Source of the DNA: an uncultured Acidimicrobiales bacterium
GTDB taxonomy: Bacteria; Actinomycetota; Acidimicrobiia; Acidimicrobiales; SZUA-35
Direction: 5' to 3'
NCBI GenBank assembly: GCA_938029215.1
Contig: CALHFG010000079.1
Coordinates: forward strand, 1 to 51,112
DNA: 51,112 nucleotides
In this document: one piece after another, positions 15,591 to 24,129 of the stretch
Layout: every line of letters starts with the position of its first letter
How positions within the stretch are numbered: the stretch's first letter is position 1
The notes under the pieces: model-generated
What the model saw: only the letters and a program-made list of their open reading frames with translations
The model's database searches: none
What the model was told of the DNA's origin: nothing
Made by a program: the position numbers and the translations under genes

Positions 15591-16373
15591 ATGGCAATCA
15601 CCGCCAAGGAAGTAAAAGAACTCCGCGACGCCACCGGCGCCGGAATGATGGACGCCAAGAAGGCCCTCACCGAGGCCGACGGCGACTTCGATGCTGCCGT
15701 GCAGATCCTTCGTGAGAAGGGGCTCGCCAAGGCGGCAACCCGCACCGACCGCGAAAACACCGAAGGCCTTGTGGTCATCGTTGAAGACGACAATGCCGCA
15801 GCGATGGTGCACCTCAAGTCTGAAACCGACTTCTCTTCCAAGTCTGATGGCTTTGTGTCCATCATCAACGACATGGCAGCTGCAGTTCTCGCCGAGGGCG
15901 AAGGAGCTGTTGCCGGGTTTGAGGCCCGTCTCGAGGACCTGAAGCTGACGGTCAAGGAGAACATCGAAGTCGGAACCGTCGTTCGGTACGAAAAGACCGA
16001 CTCCAATGGTGTAGACGCCTACCTTCACGGCCCTGGCACGGCTGGCGTCCTGATCGAAGCCGAAGGAATCGACCCCGAGACCCTTCACCAAATCGCCCTC
16101 CATATCGCCTTTGGTAAGCCTCGCTTCCTCACCCGTGAAGACGTTTCACCGGAAGACGTTGAGAAAGAACGCGCCGCTCTGCTCGAGATCACCAAGTCCG
16201 AGGGTAAGCCCGAGGCTGCGTGGGACAAGATTGTTGAGGGCCGAGTGAACAGCTGGTTCTCCGAATCTGTGCTTATGGAGCAGGGAATGTTCGGCGACAG
16301 CAAAGACAAGGTTTCTGGTCAGGTAGGCAGCGGGACCATCAAGCGTTTCGCGCTCGCCATGGTGGGCGGCTAG
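15591..16373 (+). CDS. tsf: Elongation factor Ts
   Basis: A 260-residue guanine-nucleotide exchange factor for EF-Tu. The N-terminal UBA-like module reads AKEVKELRDATGAGMMDAKKAL. The core contains ETDFSSKSDGF, a variant of the usual TDFVAKN motif, and HIAFGKPRFLTREDV; the C-terminal half includes VLMEQGMFGDSKDKV. The frame extends upstream to 15381 inside rpsB, but family similarity begins at ATG 15591, which has GAAGGAAG ahead of it. It follows rpsB by 31 bases, the standard arrangement. Confidence 0.97.
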   Translation: MAITAKEVKELRDATGAGMMDAKKALTEADGDFDAAVQILREKGLAKAATRTDRENTEGLVVIVEDDNAAAMVHLKSETDFSSKSDGFVSIINDMAAAVLAEGEGAVAGFEARLEDLKLTVKENIEVGTVVRYEKTDSNGVDAYLHGPGTAGVLIEAEGIDPETLHQIALHIAFGKPRFLTREDVSPEDVEKERAALLEITKSEGKPEAAWDKIVEGRVNSWFSESVLMEQGMFGDSKDKVSGQVGSGTIKRFALAMVGG

Positions 16374-16382
16374 ACGAATAGC

Positions 16383-16398
16383 TTCACCTACTGGTGAA
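16383..16398 (+). other. Hairpin between tsf and pyrH
   Basis: TTCACC (16383-16388) and GGTGAA (16393-16398) form a 6-bp stem with a TACT loop in the short tsf-pyrH gap. It overlaps the alternative GTG 16394 start of pyrH and could influence message processing or initiation. No T-tract follows. Confidence 0.35.
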
Positions 16399-16417
16399 AC
16401 CGGCCCGCGGCTGTACC

Positions 16418-17149
16418 GTGAGTGACGTGGCAGAATCAAAGTACACCCGCGTCCTTTTGAAGCTCTCCGGCGAAGCATTCGCTGGTGAACAGGGCTTCGG
16501 CATCGATGGCGATGTGGTCGGCCGGATCGCCGACGACATCGTCAACTCCCGGGAAGAACTCGGCGTTGAGATTGCTGTCGTCGTGGGAGCGGGAAACATC
16601 TGGCGGGGAATGACCGGTGCCGATCGAGGAATCGACCGCGCCCAGGCGGACTACATGGGCATGTTGGCCACGGTGATGAACGCGCTGGCATTGCAGGACA
16701 TCCTGGAACAAAAGGGTGTACCGACCCGCGTGCAAAGCGCCATCAGCATGCCGCAGGTGGCCGAGACCTATATTCGCCGGAAGGCCATCCGGCATATGGA
16801 GAAGAACCGAGTGGTGATCTTTGCGGCTGGTACGGGCAATCCGTTCTTCACCACCGACACCACCGCGGCATTGCGAGCGGTCGAGATTGATGCTCAGGTC
16901 CTGCTCAAGGGCACCCACGGCGGCGTCGACGGCATTTACACCGCCGATCCAAAGACGGATCCAACCGCTACGAAGATCGACACGCTCACCTACCTCGATG
17001 TGCTCAACAAGAACCTCCGGGTGATGGATGCAACCGCCATCGCGCACTGCAACGAGAACAAGATGCCGATCGTCGTATTCGATCTGATGGGCGAAGGAAA
17101 CCTGAGAAGCCTGCTACTGGGGGAGTCAGTGGGTACTCTGGTTTCATGA
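16418..17149 (+). CDS. pyrH: UMP kinase
   Basis: A 243-residue amino-acid-kinase-fold enzyme that phosphorylates UMP to UDP. Motifs are [31 protein letters not shown], the [15 protein letters not shown] helix, [19 protein letters not shown] and [18 protein letters not shown]. Starts at GTG 16394, 16418 and 16427 are possible; none has a strong ribosome-binding site. I use 16418 because it gives the usual family length. The stop overlaps the frr start (ATGA, 17146-17149). Confidence 0.96.
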   Translation: MSDVAESKYTRVLLKLSGEAFAGEQGFGIDGDVVGRIADDIVNSREELGVEIAVVVGAGNIWRGMTGADRGIDRAQADYMGMLATVMNALALQDILEQKGVPTRVQSAISMPQVAETYIRRKAIRHMEKNRVVIFAAGTGNPFFTTDTTAALRAVEIDAQVLLKGTHGGVDGIYTADPKTDPTATKIDTLTYLDVLNKNLRVMDATAIAHCNENKMPIVVFDLMGEGNLRSLLLGESVGTLVS

Positions 17150-17712
17150 GCGAGTTGGTGGAGCTGGTCCTAGACGATGCAAAGGACCGTATGAGCAAGG
17201 CGGTCGCGCATGCCCGAACTGAGTTCTCGTCGGTGCGGACCGGCCGAGCGGCCCCGCAGTTGGTGGAACGATTGGCCACAGAGGCCTACGGCGTTCGGAT
17301 GACCGTGCAAGAGCTGGCCTCGATTTCTATTCCTGAAGCGCGCCAGTTGCTCATCACCCCGCATGACCCACAGAACATCGATGCGATCGAGAAGGCCATC
17401 CGCAGTAGCGATCTTGGTTTGTCTCCGAGCAACGATGGCCGCTCCCTGCGCCTGAACTTCCCACCGCTCACCGAAGAGCGACGCAAGGAACTGGTCAAGC
17501 TCACGAAATCCATGGCCGAAGACGGCCGAATCGCCATTCGAAACATCCGGCGGGAATCTCGCAAGGATCTCGAGAGTGGCGAGAAAGACAAGCAGATCTC
17601 ATCTGATGAACTTGAACGGGCGGAAAAGCAGCTCGATCAACTAACGCAGAAAACCGAAGGGGAAATCGACACAGCTCTGGCCGACAAAGAGGCCGAACTG
17701 CTAGAGGTATAA
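17146..17712 (+). CDS. frr: Ribosome recycling factor
   Basis: At 188 residues this is the standard length for RRF, which splits post-termination ribosomes together with EF-G. Recognisable parts are the first helix ([20 protein letters not shown]), [12 protein letters not shown], the [17 protein letters not shown] beta region and the C-terminal helical segment with [20 protein letters not shown] and [10 protein letters not shown]. Translation is probably coupled to pyrH by the 4-bp overlap; cdsA begins two bases after the stop. Confidence 0.97.
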   Translation: MSELVELVLDDAKDRMSKAVAHARTEFSSVRTGRAAPQLVERLATEAYGVRMTVQELASISIPEARQLLITPHDPQNIDAIEKAIRSSDLGLSPSNDGRSLRLNFPPLTEERRKELVKLTKSMAEDGRIAIRNIRRESRKDLESGEKDKQISSDELERAEKQLDQLTQKTEGEIDTALADKEAELLEV

Positions 17713-17714
17713 CC

Positions 17715-19082
17715 ATGGCTGACGACGACTCACCAAGCATCTACGACGTCTTCGGCGATCCGCCAGACGTCGACCCTAATCGTTTCGGGCCCGTGCCCGT
17801 TGTCCCGGGGGAGGGTGGCGACGCCGGAGCCGCGCCGCTACCTCATTGGAGTGCCCCGCCGACCGGTCAGATCCCCCGCGTACCCGCGCAACCCGAACCT
17901 GAGGTCTGGAACGACCTCTCTGGGCCTCGCTGGCGTGGTGAGAGTTCTGGTTGGGCCGACGACGATCTCGAGGTCGTGTTCGGCGACGAGGGTTCCGCTG
18001 TTCGACACGACGACATTTTGAACTTTGATGATCCCCGGTTGAACAATCCGGCCCCGCCTCGACCAGATCTTGATCTCGACGATCCCTTCGGCGACCGAGT
18101 GGCCGCTGCGGCGGACGCAGCTGATGCCGTCGCCCCATCCCAGGAACCGCCGACCAAGGGTCGAACCAAGCGAGATCGTTCCGAGGCGGCGCCTCGCAAG
18201 CGGTCCCAGCGGAGCGGAGCCGTTGCTTCCTCTGCCGAAACCGCAGCTGCTGATGCAACCGGCATGGGTCGCAATATGGGCCAAGCCGTGGCCGTCGGAC
18301 TTGGTCTAGCAGCGATAGCTGCAGCCGCCATTCTTATCCATCCGCTGCTTGGAACGGCCTTAATCGCTGCCGCGGCCGGGCTGGCGGCGGTGGAATTCTT
18401 CGACGCCGTGCGTCACGGCGGCTTCAAGCCAGCCACGATGCTCGGACTCACGGGTGCTGCGCTGTTCCCGTTGGCTGCCTACTGGCGAGGCGAACAGGCC
18501 TATGCCGTGCTTATGGCAATAACGGTTGTGTTCGGTGGCCTTTGGTACATCGTTGGAGCCGATCGCAGTCGTCCGGTGGCAAATCTTGCCGTCACAATCC
18601 TCGGCATCTTCTGGATCGGTGGATCGGCCAGTTTCGGCGGCCTGCTGTTGCGTCTGTCCGACGGCCAAAAACTCTTGCTCGGAGCCATTGTCATCACGGC
18701 GGTCGCCGACACGGCGGCGTTCTTCGGCGGCAAGGCCTTTAAGAAGGCGTTGTTCGGCGACCGAGTATTCAACGAGTGGTCGCCCGGCAAGTCCTGGGAA
18801 GGCACGCTGTTCGGAATTGTCGGCGCAACCGTCGGGGCGCTTGTGCTCGACGCGGTCTTCAACGTTGGCACCACCTGGTGGCACGCCGCGATCTTCGGTT
18901 TCGTGATCGGTGTGGTTGCGGTGATTGGTGACCTGTTCGAAAGCATGATCAAACGCGATCTCAAGTTGAAGGACATGGGCACCTTGCTTCCAGGCCACGG
19001 TGGCTTGCTCGATCGTGTTGATGCGCTGCTGTTCGTGCTCCCCGCTGCATACTTTGCAGCACGAGTTCTCGACTATCTGTAG
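17715..19082 (+). CDS. cdsA: Phosphatidate cytidylyltransferase with long disordered N-terminus
   Basis: This membrane enzyme makes CDP-diacylglycerol from CTP and phosphatidate. The 455 residues comprise ~190 residues of Asp/Pro/Ala-rich, probably disordered sequence and then ~260 residues of membrane helices. The CDS signature is near residues 408-434: SMIKRDLKLKDMGTLLPGHG followed by GLLDRVDALLF. An earlier conserved stretch is FGDRVFNEWSPGKSWEGTLFG. The N-terminal extension is basic at 150-175 (KGRTKRDRSEAAPRKRSQR) and acidic before that, and its role is unknown. CDP-diacylglycerol would feed the CDP-alcohol phosphatidyltransferase at 5738. A small GTCGC-CAAG-GCGAC stem (19095-19108) lies between this gene and dxr. 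Confidence 0.95.
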   Translation: MADDDSPSIYDVFGDPPDVDPNRFGPVPVVPGEGGDAGAAPLPHWSAPPTGQIPRVPAQPEPEVWNDLSGPRWRGESSGWADDDLEVVFGDEGSAVRHDDILNFDDPRLNNPAPPRPDLDLDDPFGDRVAAAADAADAVAPSQEPPTKGRTKRDRSEAAPRKRSQRSGAVASSAETAAADATGMGRNMGQAVAVGLGLAAIAAAAILIHPLLGTALIAAAAGLAAVEFFDAVRHGGFKPATMLGLTGAALFPLAAYWRGEQAYAVLMAITVVFGGLWYIVGADRSRPVANLAVTILGIFWIGGSASFGGLLLRLSDGQKLLLGAIVITAVADTAAFFGGKAFKKALFGDRVFNEWSPGKSWEGTLFGIVGATVGALVLDAVFNVGTTWWHAAIFGFVIGVVAVIGDLFESMIKRDLKLKDMGTLLPGHGGLLDRVDALLFVLPAAYFAARVLDYL

Positions 19083-19135
19083 TCTTTGCCTTTGGTCGCC
19101 AAGGCGACTGGGGGACAAGAAAAACGGAGCGAAGA

Positions 19136-20332
19136 ATGATTGATGTTTGCGTGGCTGGGTCGACGGGTTCGATCGGGACCCAGACGCTCGACGTCATCGA
19201 TACCGACCCCGATCGCTACCGGGTTTCGTCGCTTACGGCCGGTTCATCCTGGGAAGCGGTTGCGGCTCAGGCGCTCAAGTATCGGCCCGACACGGTGGTC
19301 TTAGCCTCGGATGCGAACCTTCACCAGCTCAGAGACGCCCTGCCTCAAAGCATTGCGGTGGTCGTAGGAGAAGCGGCATTGGCGGAGGCGGTAGCTGCCG
19401 CCGACGTGACCATCAATGGCATCGTTGGGTTTGCGGGCCTGCCCGCCACGTTGGCTTGCCTTGAAGCTGGCAAGCGACTCGGGTTAGCCAACAAGGAATC
19501 TCTTATCGCCGCCGGTCCCGTCGTTCAGCGGGCCCGTCGAACGCCCGGGGCTGAACTGGTCCCGGTCGATAGCGAGCACGCCGCTATTCATCAGAGCCTC
19601 CGTTCCAATCACGATCCGGTCCGAATCAAACGGCTCCAGATCACTGCGTCCGGCGGACCGTTTCGAGGTAAGTCAGCCGATGAGCTGGCCGAGGTAACGG
19701 TCGCGGCTGCTCTGGCTCACCCGACGTGGGCCATGGGGCCAAAGATTACGATCGACTCTTCGACCCTGATGAACAAGGGTTTGGAGGTCATCGAAGCCGT
19801 CGAGTTGTTCGGTGCCCCGAGCACTATGGATACCGAATTGGGGTTTGACGACATCGACGTCGTTGTTCACCCGCAGTCAATCGTTCATTCGATGGCCACT
19901 TTTTCCGATGGTTCTACCATCGCGCAACTGTCGAATCCAAACATGCGAGGTCCTATCGGGTACGCACTGGCGTATCCGGATCGGTTGGCCGCGCCGTACG
20001 GAGAGATCGATTGGTCACAAGCGCAGACGCTCACCTTTGAACCGCCAGACCGAGCGGCGTTTCCGTGCCTCGATCTGGCGTTTGCGGCCGGGCGAATAGG
20101 CGGAACGGCCCCGGCGTGGTTGAGCGCAGCCAACGAGGTCGCGGTCGATGCCTTTTTGGAGGAACGAATTCGATGGAATGAGATTCCTTCCATCGTCGAA
20201 GCCGTCCTGACCACCCACGACGGTGGAATGGGTGAGACACTGGAGTCTGTTCTCGAGGGGGACAGCATCGCACGGATTCGGGCAGCCGAAGCCCTGGCAA
20301 GCCGGCCCTCATCCACACAAGGACTGACCTAA
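19136..20332 (+). CDS. dxr: 1-deoxy-D-xylulose-5-phosphate reductoisomerase
   Basis: At 398 residues this is full length for DXR, the second enzyme of the MEP isoprenoid pathway. The NADPH-binding start is CVAGSTGSIGTQTLDVI. The metal and substrate region reads VDSEHAAIHQSL, and SGGPFRG is the flexible-loop motif. Other family stretches are MGPKITIDSSTLMNKGLEVIEA and VHPQSIVHSM. GAGCGAAGA precedes ATG 19136. It is followed after one base by rseP and, on the opposite strand, by ispG, another MEP-pathway gene. Confidence 0.97.
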   Translation: MIDVCVAGSTGSIGTQTLDVIDTDPDRYRVSSLTAGSSWEAVAAQALKYRPDTVVLASDANLHQLRDALPQSIAVVVGEAALAEAVAAADVTINGIVGFAGLPATLACLEAGKRLGLANKESLIAAGPVVQRARRTPGAELVPVDSEHAAIHQSLRSNHDPVRIKRLQITASGGPFRGKSADELAEVTVAAALAHPTWAMGPKITIDSSTLMNKGLEVIEAVELFGAPSTMDTELGFDDIDVVVHPQSIVHSMATFSDGSTIAQLSNPNMRGPIGYALAYPDRLAAPYGEIDWSQAQTLTFEPPDRAAFPCLDLAFAAGRIGGTAPAWLSAANEVAVDAFLEERIRWNEIPSIVEAVLTTHDGGMGETLESVLEGDSIARIRAAEALASRPSSTQGLT

Positions 20333-20333
20333 C

Positions 20334-21719
20334 GTGACAAGTACCCAAGAAACCGCCCCTCCCGAGAGCGAGCGGAGCCGCGCAGCAGCCCTTGCACTAG
20401 GAGATACCAAGCCGAGCGAAGAGCCGGGCACCAACTGGTTCGCCCTTTTCGGTCTCGTGGCCTTCTTCGCTTGGCTGCTTATTTTTCCGGGCTTCGTGTA
20501 CTTCCTTATCGCCATGGGCGTGATCTTCATGATCTTCCTCCATGAGCTCGGGCACTTCATGACCGCAAAGTGGACGGGAATGAAGCCGACCGACTTCTTC
20601 ATCGGGTTTGGCCCCACCATCGTGTCGTGGCGGCGTGGCGAGGTCACCTACGGCATCAAGGCGATCCCTGCCGGAGCTTTCGTGCGCATCGTAGGTATGA
20701 ACAATCTCGACCCGGTCGCGCCTCACGAGGCTGACCGTGCCTACATGAACAAGAGCTACCCGCGACGCATGCTGGTCATCACCGCGGGCTCGATCATGCA
20801 TTTCATTCAGGCGATCGTCATCTTCGTGGCGCTCACCTCCTGGTTTGGAATTACCGAGAACCTTGGCGCTCTCATGTCTCAAACCGGGTCGGAGGTGTAC
20901 GACGAGTCGCTGGTCACCGATCAGGAGCGGGAACAACGCGAAGCCGAGTACAGCACGTGGCGAGCGCTCATTCCGGAGACGGTGGCGTCAGCCTCAGGCA
21001 ACCCCACCACCACCGAACTCTTGGGTATTCAGGACGGAGAGAAGATTCTGGCCGTAGATGGTGAAGACACCGCCGACTGGCGTGTCCTGGTCGAGGTTGT
21101 GCGGGACCGGCCGGGCGAATCGGTCGACTTCGTCATCGAAGGCATCGACGGAACGACCCGTGTGCAAAACGCTCGGATAGGTGTGGCCGAAGGCAGCGAG
21201 GAGATCGGGCGAATCGGTCTTGCGCCCGATCTGACGATCACCCCCTTTGCCACCCAGACGCCAGGGGTCGGCGCAGGGCTGAGCCTTTTCGGAGAACAGA
21301 TGTGGGGAGCTGCCAAGGCGATTCCCACGTTCGTTTCGCCGTCGACGCTGTTCGGACTCGGTGAGAGCGTGGCCACGGGTGAGGAGCCCACTGACGAAGG
21401 TGAGGCCCGTCCCACCTCGATCGTGGGTGCTGTCGGCATCGCGGGAATTTTGGCTTCGATAGACTGGCGGGTGCCCGTGTACCTGCTCGGCATCATCAAC
21501 GTGTTCGTCGGCCTCTTCAACCTGGTTCCGCTGCTTCCGTTGGATGGTGGGCATGCGGCCATCGCAACCTATGAACGGCTTCGATCCTTTGGGGGCGAGC
21601 GCTACCAGGTCGACGTCGCCAAGCTTTTGCCGGTTACGTACGCGGTGGTGGGCCTACTGGTGTTCATCGGGTTGACCACGATCTGGCTCGATATTCGTCT
21701 ACTGGCGGGATCGGGTTAG
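20334..21719 (+). CDS. rseP: Site-2 intramembrane metalloprotease, RseP/M50 family
   Basis: A 461-residue membrane protease that cleaves within the membrane, classically anti-sigma factors or signal-peptide remnants. The zinc motif HELGH is at residues 70-74, and the second metal-ligand motif NLVPLLPLDGG ends near 406. A PDZ-like domain lies between (~200-290, LLGIQDGEKILAVDGED), and the last membrane helix is near the C-terminus. The start is GTG 20334, one base after the dxr stop. The stop interlocks with the convergent ispG stop (TTAG, 21716-21719). No anti-sigma factor gene is seen nearby, so the substrate is unknown. Confidence 0.95.
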   Translation: MTSTQETAPPESERSRAAALALGDTKPSEEPGTNWFALFGLVAFFAWLLIFPGFVYFLIAMGVIFMIFLHELGHFMTAKWTGMKPTDFFIGFGPTIVSWRRGEVTYGIKAIPAGAFVRIVGMNNLDPVAPHEADRAYMNKSYPRRMLVITAGSIMHFIQAIVIFVALTSWFGITENLGALMSQTGSEVYDESLVTDQEREQREAEYSTWRALIPETVASASGNPTTTELLGIQDGEKILAVDGEDTADWRVLVEVVRDRPGESVDFVIEGIDGTTRVQNARIGVAEGSEEIGRIGLAPDLTITPFATQTPGVGAGLSLFGEQMWGAAKAIPTFVSPSTLFGLGESVATGEEPTDEGEARPTSIVGAVGIAGILASIDWRVPVYLLGIINVFVGLFNLVPLLPLDGGHAAIATYERLRSFGGERYQVDVAKLLPVTYAVVGLLVFIGLTTIWLDIRLLAGSG

Positions 21720-22957
21720 CTCTCGGCGCGATCTTTGCGCATGAGCTCCACTTTCTGCTCGGCGTTGTTCGCATCCTCGCCAAGTTCGTTGAGGTTGCGG
21801 TCACGATCCTCTTCGGCCGCCCGACGCGCGGCCGGGGCGCTCGCTTCGGCGCGTTTCATTGCCGCGTCGATTCCGTGTTCGTTGATGTACTCGGCCCACT
21901 CGACCAGCGTTGTCACCATCTCCTCCTCGGGAACAACAGCAACGTTGGTTCCTTTTACGAAGAGGTGGCCCCGCTTGTTGCCCGCGGCGATTCCGATGTC
22001 GGCATCGCGAGCCTCACCAGGCCCGTTGACGACACAGCCCATAACGGCCACCTGAAGCGGCAGCTTCTTGTCGGCGAACGCGTCCATTGCGTCTTGTGCG
22101 ACCTTGTAGACGTCGATCTCGGCTCGCCCACAGCTTGGGCAGGCGATCAAGTCGACGTTCTTGCGCTCGCGTAAGCCGAGGTTCTCCAGGAGTTGACGGC
22201 CCAGGCGCGCTTCGTCGACGGGGTCGGAGGTTAGGGAGTAGCGAATGGTGTCGCCGATGCCTTCGGCGAGCAGCGTGGCGATTCCGGCTGTTGCCTTCAC
22301 GATTCCGGCCGGTGGTGGACCCGCCTCAGTTACGCCGAGATGTAGGGGGTAGTCAGTGACTTCGCTGAGCTGCCGATACGCCTCGATCATCAGCGGCACG
22401 TTGGATGCTTTGACGCTGATCTTGATGAGGTCAAAGTCGACTTCTTGGAAGTAGGCGATCTCCTGAAGTGCCGACTCCACCATGGCTTCCGGAGTCACTC
22501 GCCCGCCGTATTTCTTGTACAGATCGGGATGAAGGCTCCCGCCGTTCACCCCGATTCGGATCGGGACATTCCGGTCCTTTGCCTCCTGGGCTACCGCTTT
22601 GATGTGTTCTGGCTTGCGAATGTTGCCAGGGTTGAGGCGCAGACAATGCACGCCCGCTTCGAGCGCTTCTAACGCTCGGCGGTACTGGTGATGGATATCG
22701 GCCACGATCGGCACGGGGGAGCGAGGCACGATTCGCGCCAGACCTTCGGCTGCTGCCGGCTCGTTGCAGGTGCAGCGCACGATGTCGGCGCCCGCCGCGG
22801 CAAGAGCGTAGATCTGCTGCAGGGTCGCCTCATGGTCGGCGGTCTTGGTGATCGTCATCGACTGGACCGTGATGGGCGCATCTCCCCCCACGGGAACATC
22901 GCCCACCATGATCTGTCGGGTCTTCTTGCGGGGGAACGTTACGGCGCCAGCGTCCAT
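21716..22957 (-). CDS. ispG: (E)-4-hydroxy-3-methylbut-2-enyl-diphosphate synthase
   Basis: A 413-residue [4Fe-4S] enzyme of the MEP pathway, acting downstream of DXR. The substrate-binding barrel has GGDAPITVQSMT, VRCTCNEPAAAE, VADIHHQY and LRLNPGNI. The iron-sulfur ligands are in LIACPSCGRAEID and VMGCVVNGPGEA, with the glutamate of NGPGEA. The C-terminus has an extra ~40-residue charged tail (RRAAEEDRDRNLNELG onward). In Streptomyces ispG follows rseP on the same strand; here it is inverted and convergent. Confidence 0.97.
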   Translation of the reverse strand: MDAGAVTFPRKKTRQIMVGDVPVGGDAPITVQSMTITKTADHEATLQQIYALAAAGADIVRCTCNEPAAAEGLARIVPRSPVPIVADIHHQYRRALEALEAGVHCLRLNPGNIRKPEHIKAVAQEAKDRNVPIRIGVNGGSLHPDLYKKYGGRVTPEAMVESALQEIAYFQEVDFDLIKISVKASNVPLMIEAYRQLSEVTDYPLHLGVTEAGPPPAGIVKATAGIATLLAEGIGDTIRYSLTSDPVDEARLGRQLLENLGLRERKNVDLIACPSCGRAEIDVYKVAQDAMDAFADKKLPLQVAVMGCVVNGPGEARDADIGIAAGNKRGHLFVKGTNVAVVPEEEMVTTLVEWAEYINEHGIDAAMKRAEASAPAARRAAEEDRDRNLNELGEDANNAEQKVELMRKDRAES

Positions 22958-23101
22958 TCCTCAATTGTGCCCGCTCCAGAAGTGCTGCTGGCGAACTCAA
23001 CCCGTTCTTCCGTACAGGGGACCTCACAGAACCTTGGATCGGTCTTGCGGCGGAGCCTCTGCCCTGCGCCAATGAGCAGTTCCCCTGAAGGGTCTACCCA
23101 A

Positions 23102-23116
23102 AGTCCCGAGGGGACT
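23102..23116 (-). terminator. Possible weak terminator after the acidic hypothetical gene
   Basis: AGTCCC (23102-23107) and GGGACT (23111-23116) form a 6-bp stem that overlaps the stop codon of the minus-strand gene and is followed on that strand by only TTT. It is short, so termination would be inefficient. The rest of 22958-23101 shows no gene. Confidence 0.35.
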
Positions 23117-23435
23117 AGACAGGTTCGTCGGGAACAATCTCGTCAGGAACAATCTCGTCAGGAACAACGTCTGCCTCATCGAGCGCCGGAGCAGCGAGAT
23201 CCTCAATTGCTTCGGCATGAGCTTGCTGTCCATCGATCTTGTCGCGCACCGCAGCGAACGGGTCGTCGCTGATTTCGCTCTGGATTTGATCCAGCTTTTC
23301 CTCGGGGGTGGCGCGCAGATCTGCTTCACGTCGGTCCATTTCAGACTCGAGACGCGTTTGCGCGGCCGACGCAGATTCCTTCACCTCCGCTACCTCGGAC
23401 GAAAACCAGTTTTTGAGAGTGTCGAAAAAGCCCAC
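23115..23435 (-). CDS. Acidic coiled-coil-like hypothetical protein
   Basis: A 106-residue soluble acidic protein of unknown function. It opens with an amphipathic segment (MGFFDTLKNWFSSEVAEVKE), continues as a charged helical stretch with heptad character, and ends in a repeated VPDEI-VPDEI-VPDEP tail. Small actinobacterial hypotheticals starting MGFFD-LK-WFS exist, but I cannot name the family. It lies upstream of and co-directional with ispG at a distance of about 157 bases. It is divergent from rimP, with the rimP promoter region between them. Confidence 0.65.
   Translation of the reverse strand: MGFFDTLKNWFSSEVAEVKESASAAQTRLESEMDRREADLRATPEEKLDQIQSEISDDPFAAVRDKIDGQQAHAEAIEDLAAPALDEADVVPDEIVPDEIVPDEPV
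23131..23175. repeat. 15-bp tandem repeat in a coding tail
   Basis: GGAACAATCTCGTCA occurs twice in tandem (23131-23145, 23146-23160), followed by a partial copy (GGAACAACGTCTGCC). It encodes the repeated VPDEI pentapeptide at the C-terminus of the acidic hypothetical protein. It is a short in-frame array likely to vary in copy number. Confidence 0.8.
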
Positions 23436-23443
23436 AGAACGAC

Positions 23444-23472
23444 CTTACTCCACCCGAATGTGCGGATATGAT
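23444..23472 (+). promoter_or_regulatory. Probable rimP-nusA operon promoter
   Basis: TATGAT (23467-23472) is a good -10 element. A weak -35 (CTTACT, 23444-23449) lies 17 bases upstream. It sits about 95 bases ahead of rimP, just outside the divergent hypothetical gene, and no other candidate lies between. Confidence 0.45.
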
Positions 23473-23489
23473 GCCCCCAACGTCTTCAG

Positions 23490-23520
23490 GCGTGGGCTTG
23501 CGCCCACGCTTGTGTTGTTT
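23490..23520 (+). terminator. Terminator-like hairpin in the rimP-nusA leader (attenuator candidate)
   Basis: GCGTGGGC (23490-23497) pairs perfectly with GCCCACGC (23502-23509) around a TTGC loop. It is followed by TTGTGTTGTTT (23510-23520), where eight of eleven bases are T. This has the form of an intrinsic terminator yet lies between the promoter and rimP on the sense strand, so premature termination or anti-termination is likely. No upstream plus-strand gene would need it: the preceding gene is on the minus strand. Confidence 0.6.
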
Positions 23521-23566
23521 CTCGGGTCAATTATCAACCGAAGCCTCAGATGGAAAGGAGGACGGC

Positions 23567-24121
23567 ATGGCAACTTCATCGATGGAAGATCGGCTCACCG
23601 CTCTGCTCACCGTCCCCATTTCAAAGCTGGGGGTTGAACTCATCGACGTCGAGTACAACGGTGGCACCCTTCGGGTGCTTGTCGATACCGAGCACGAACC
23701 TCTCGAGGGCGGGGTCGACAGCGACACGCTCGCAACGGTGAATCGCGCAATCGGACCCATTCTGGAAGAGGAAGATCCGATTCCGGGCCGTTACACACTC
23801 GAGGTCTCCAGTCCCGGTGTTGAGCGGCGTCTCGCTCGATTCGAGCACTATGACCGAGCGGTCGGCGAGCAGGTCGTCGTGAAGCTCATCTCCGGGACTC
23901 ACGAGTTTCGTCGCGCCAAGGGAACGCTGACGGCCGCTGACGCCGACGGGTTTGTCGTGGCCGTCACCGAACTCGACGGTATCGATCAAAAGGACGCCCA
24001 CGACGAGCGGTTCCTCTACACCGACGTTGACCGCACTAAGACCGTCTTCAACTGGGGTCCTACCCCGAAGCCGCATTCCAATCAGCGCAAGAAGAAGTCC
24101 AAGAACTCCAAGAAGAAATAA
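23567..24121 (+). CDS. rimP: Ribosome maturation factor RimP
   Basis: A 184-residue 30S assembly factor. The N-terminal KH-like domain includes GVELIDVEYNGGTLRVLVD and ILEEEDPIPGRYTLEVSSPG followed by VERRL. The C-terminal SH3-like domain contains FRRAKGTLTAADADGFVV. The last dozen residues are strongly basic (QRKKKSKNSKKK). The frame is open from 23468, but AAAGGAGG (23555-23562) points to ATG 23567. It is first in the classic rimP-nusA-infB operon. Confidence 0.95.
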   Translation: MATSSMEDRLTALLTVPISKLGVELIDVEYNGGTLRVLVDTEHEPLEGGVDSDTLATVNRAIGPILEEEDPIPGRYTLEVSSPGVERRLARFEHYDRAVGEQVVVKLISGTHEFRRAKGTLTAADADGFVVAVTELDGIDQKDAHDERFLYTDVDRTKTVFNWGPTPKPHSNQRKKKSKNSKKK

Positions 24122-24129
24122 GGGACACC

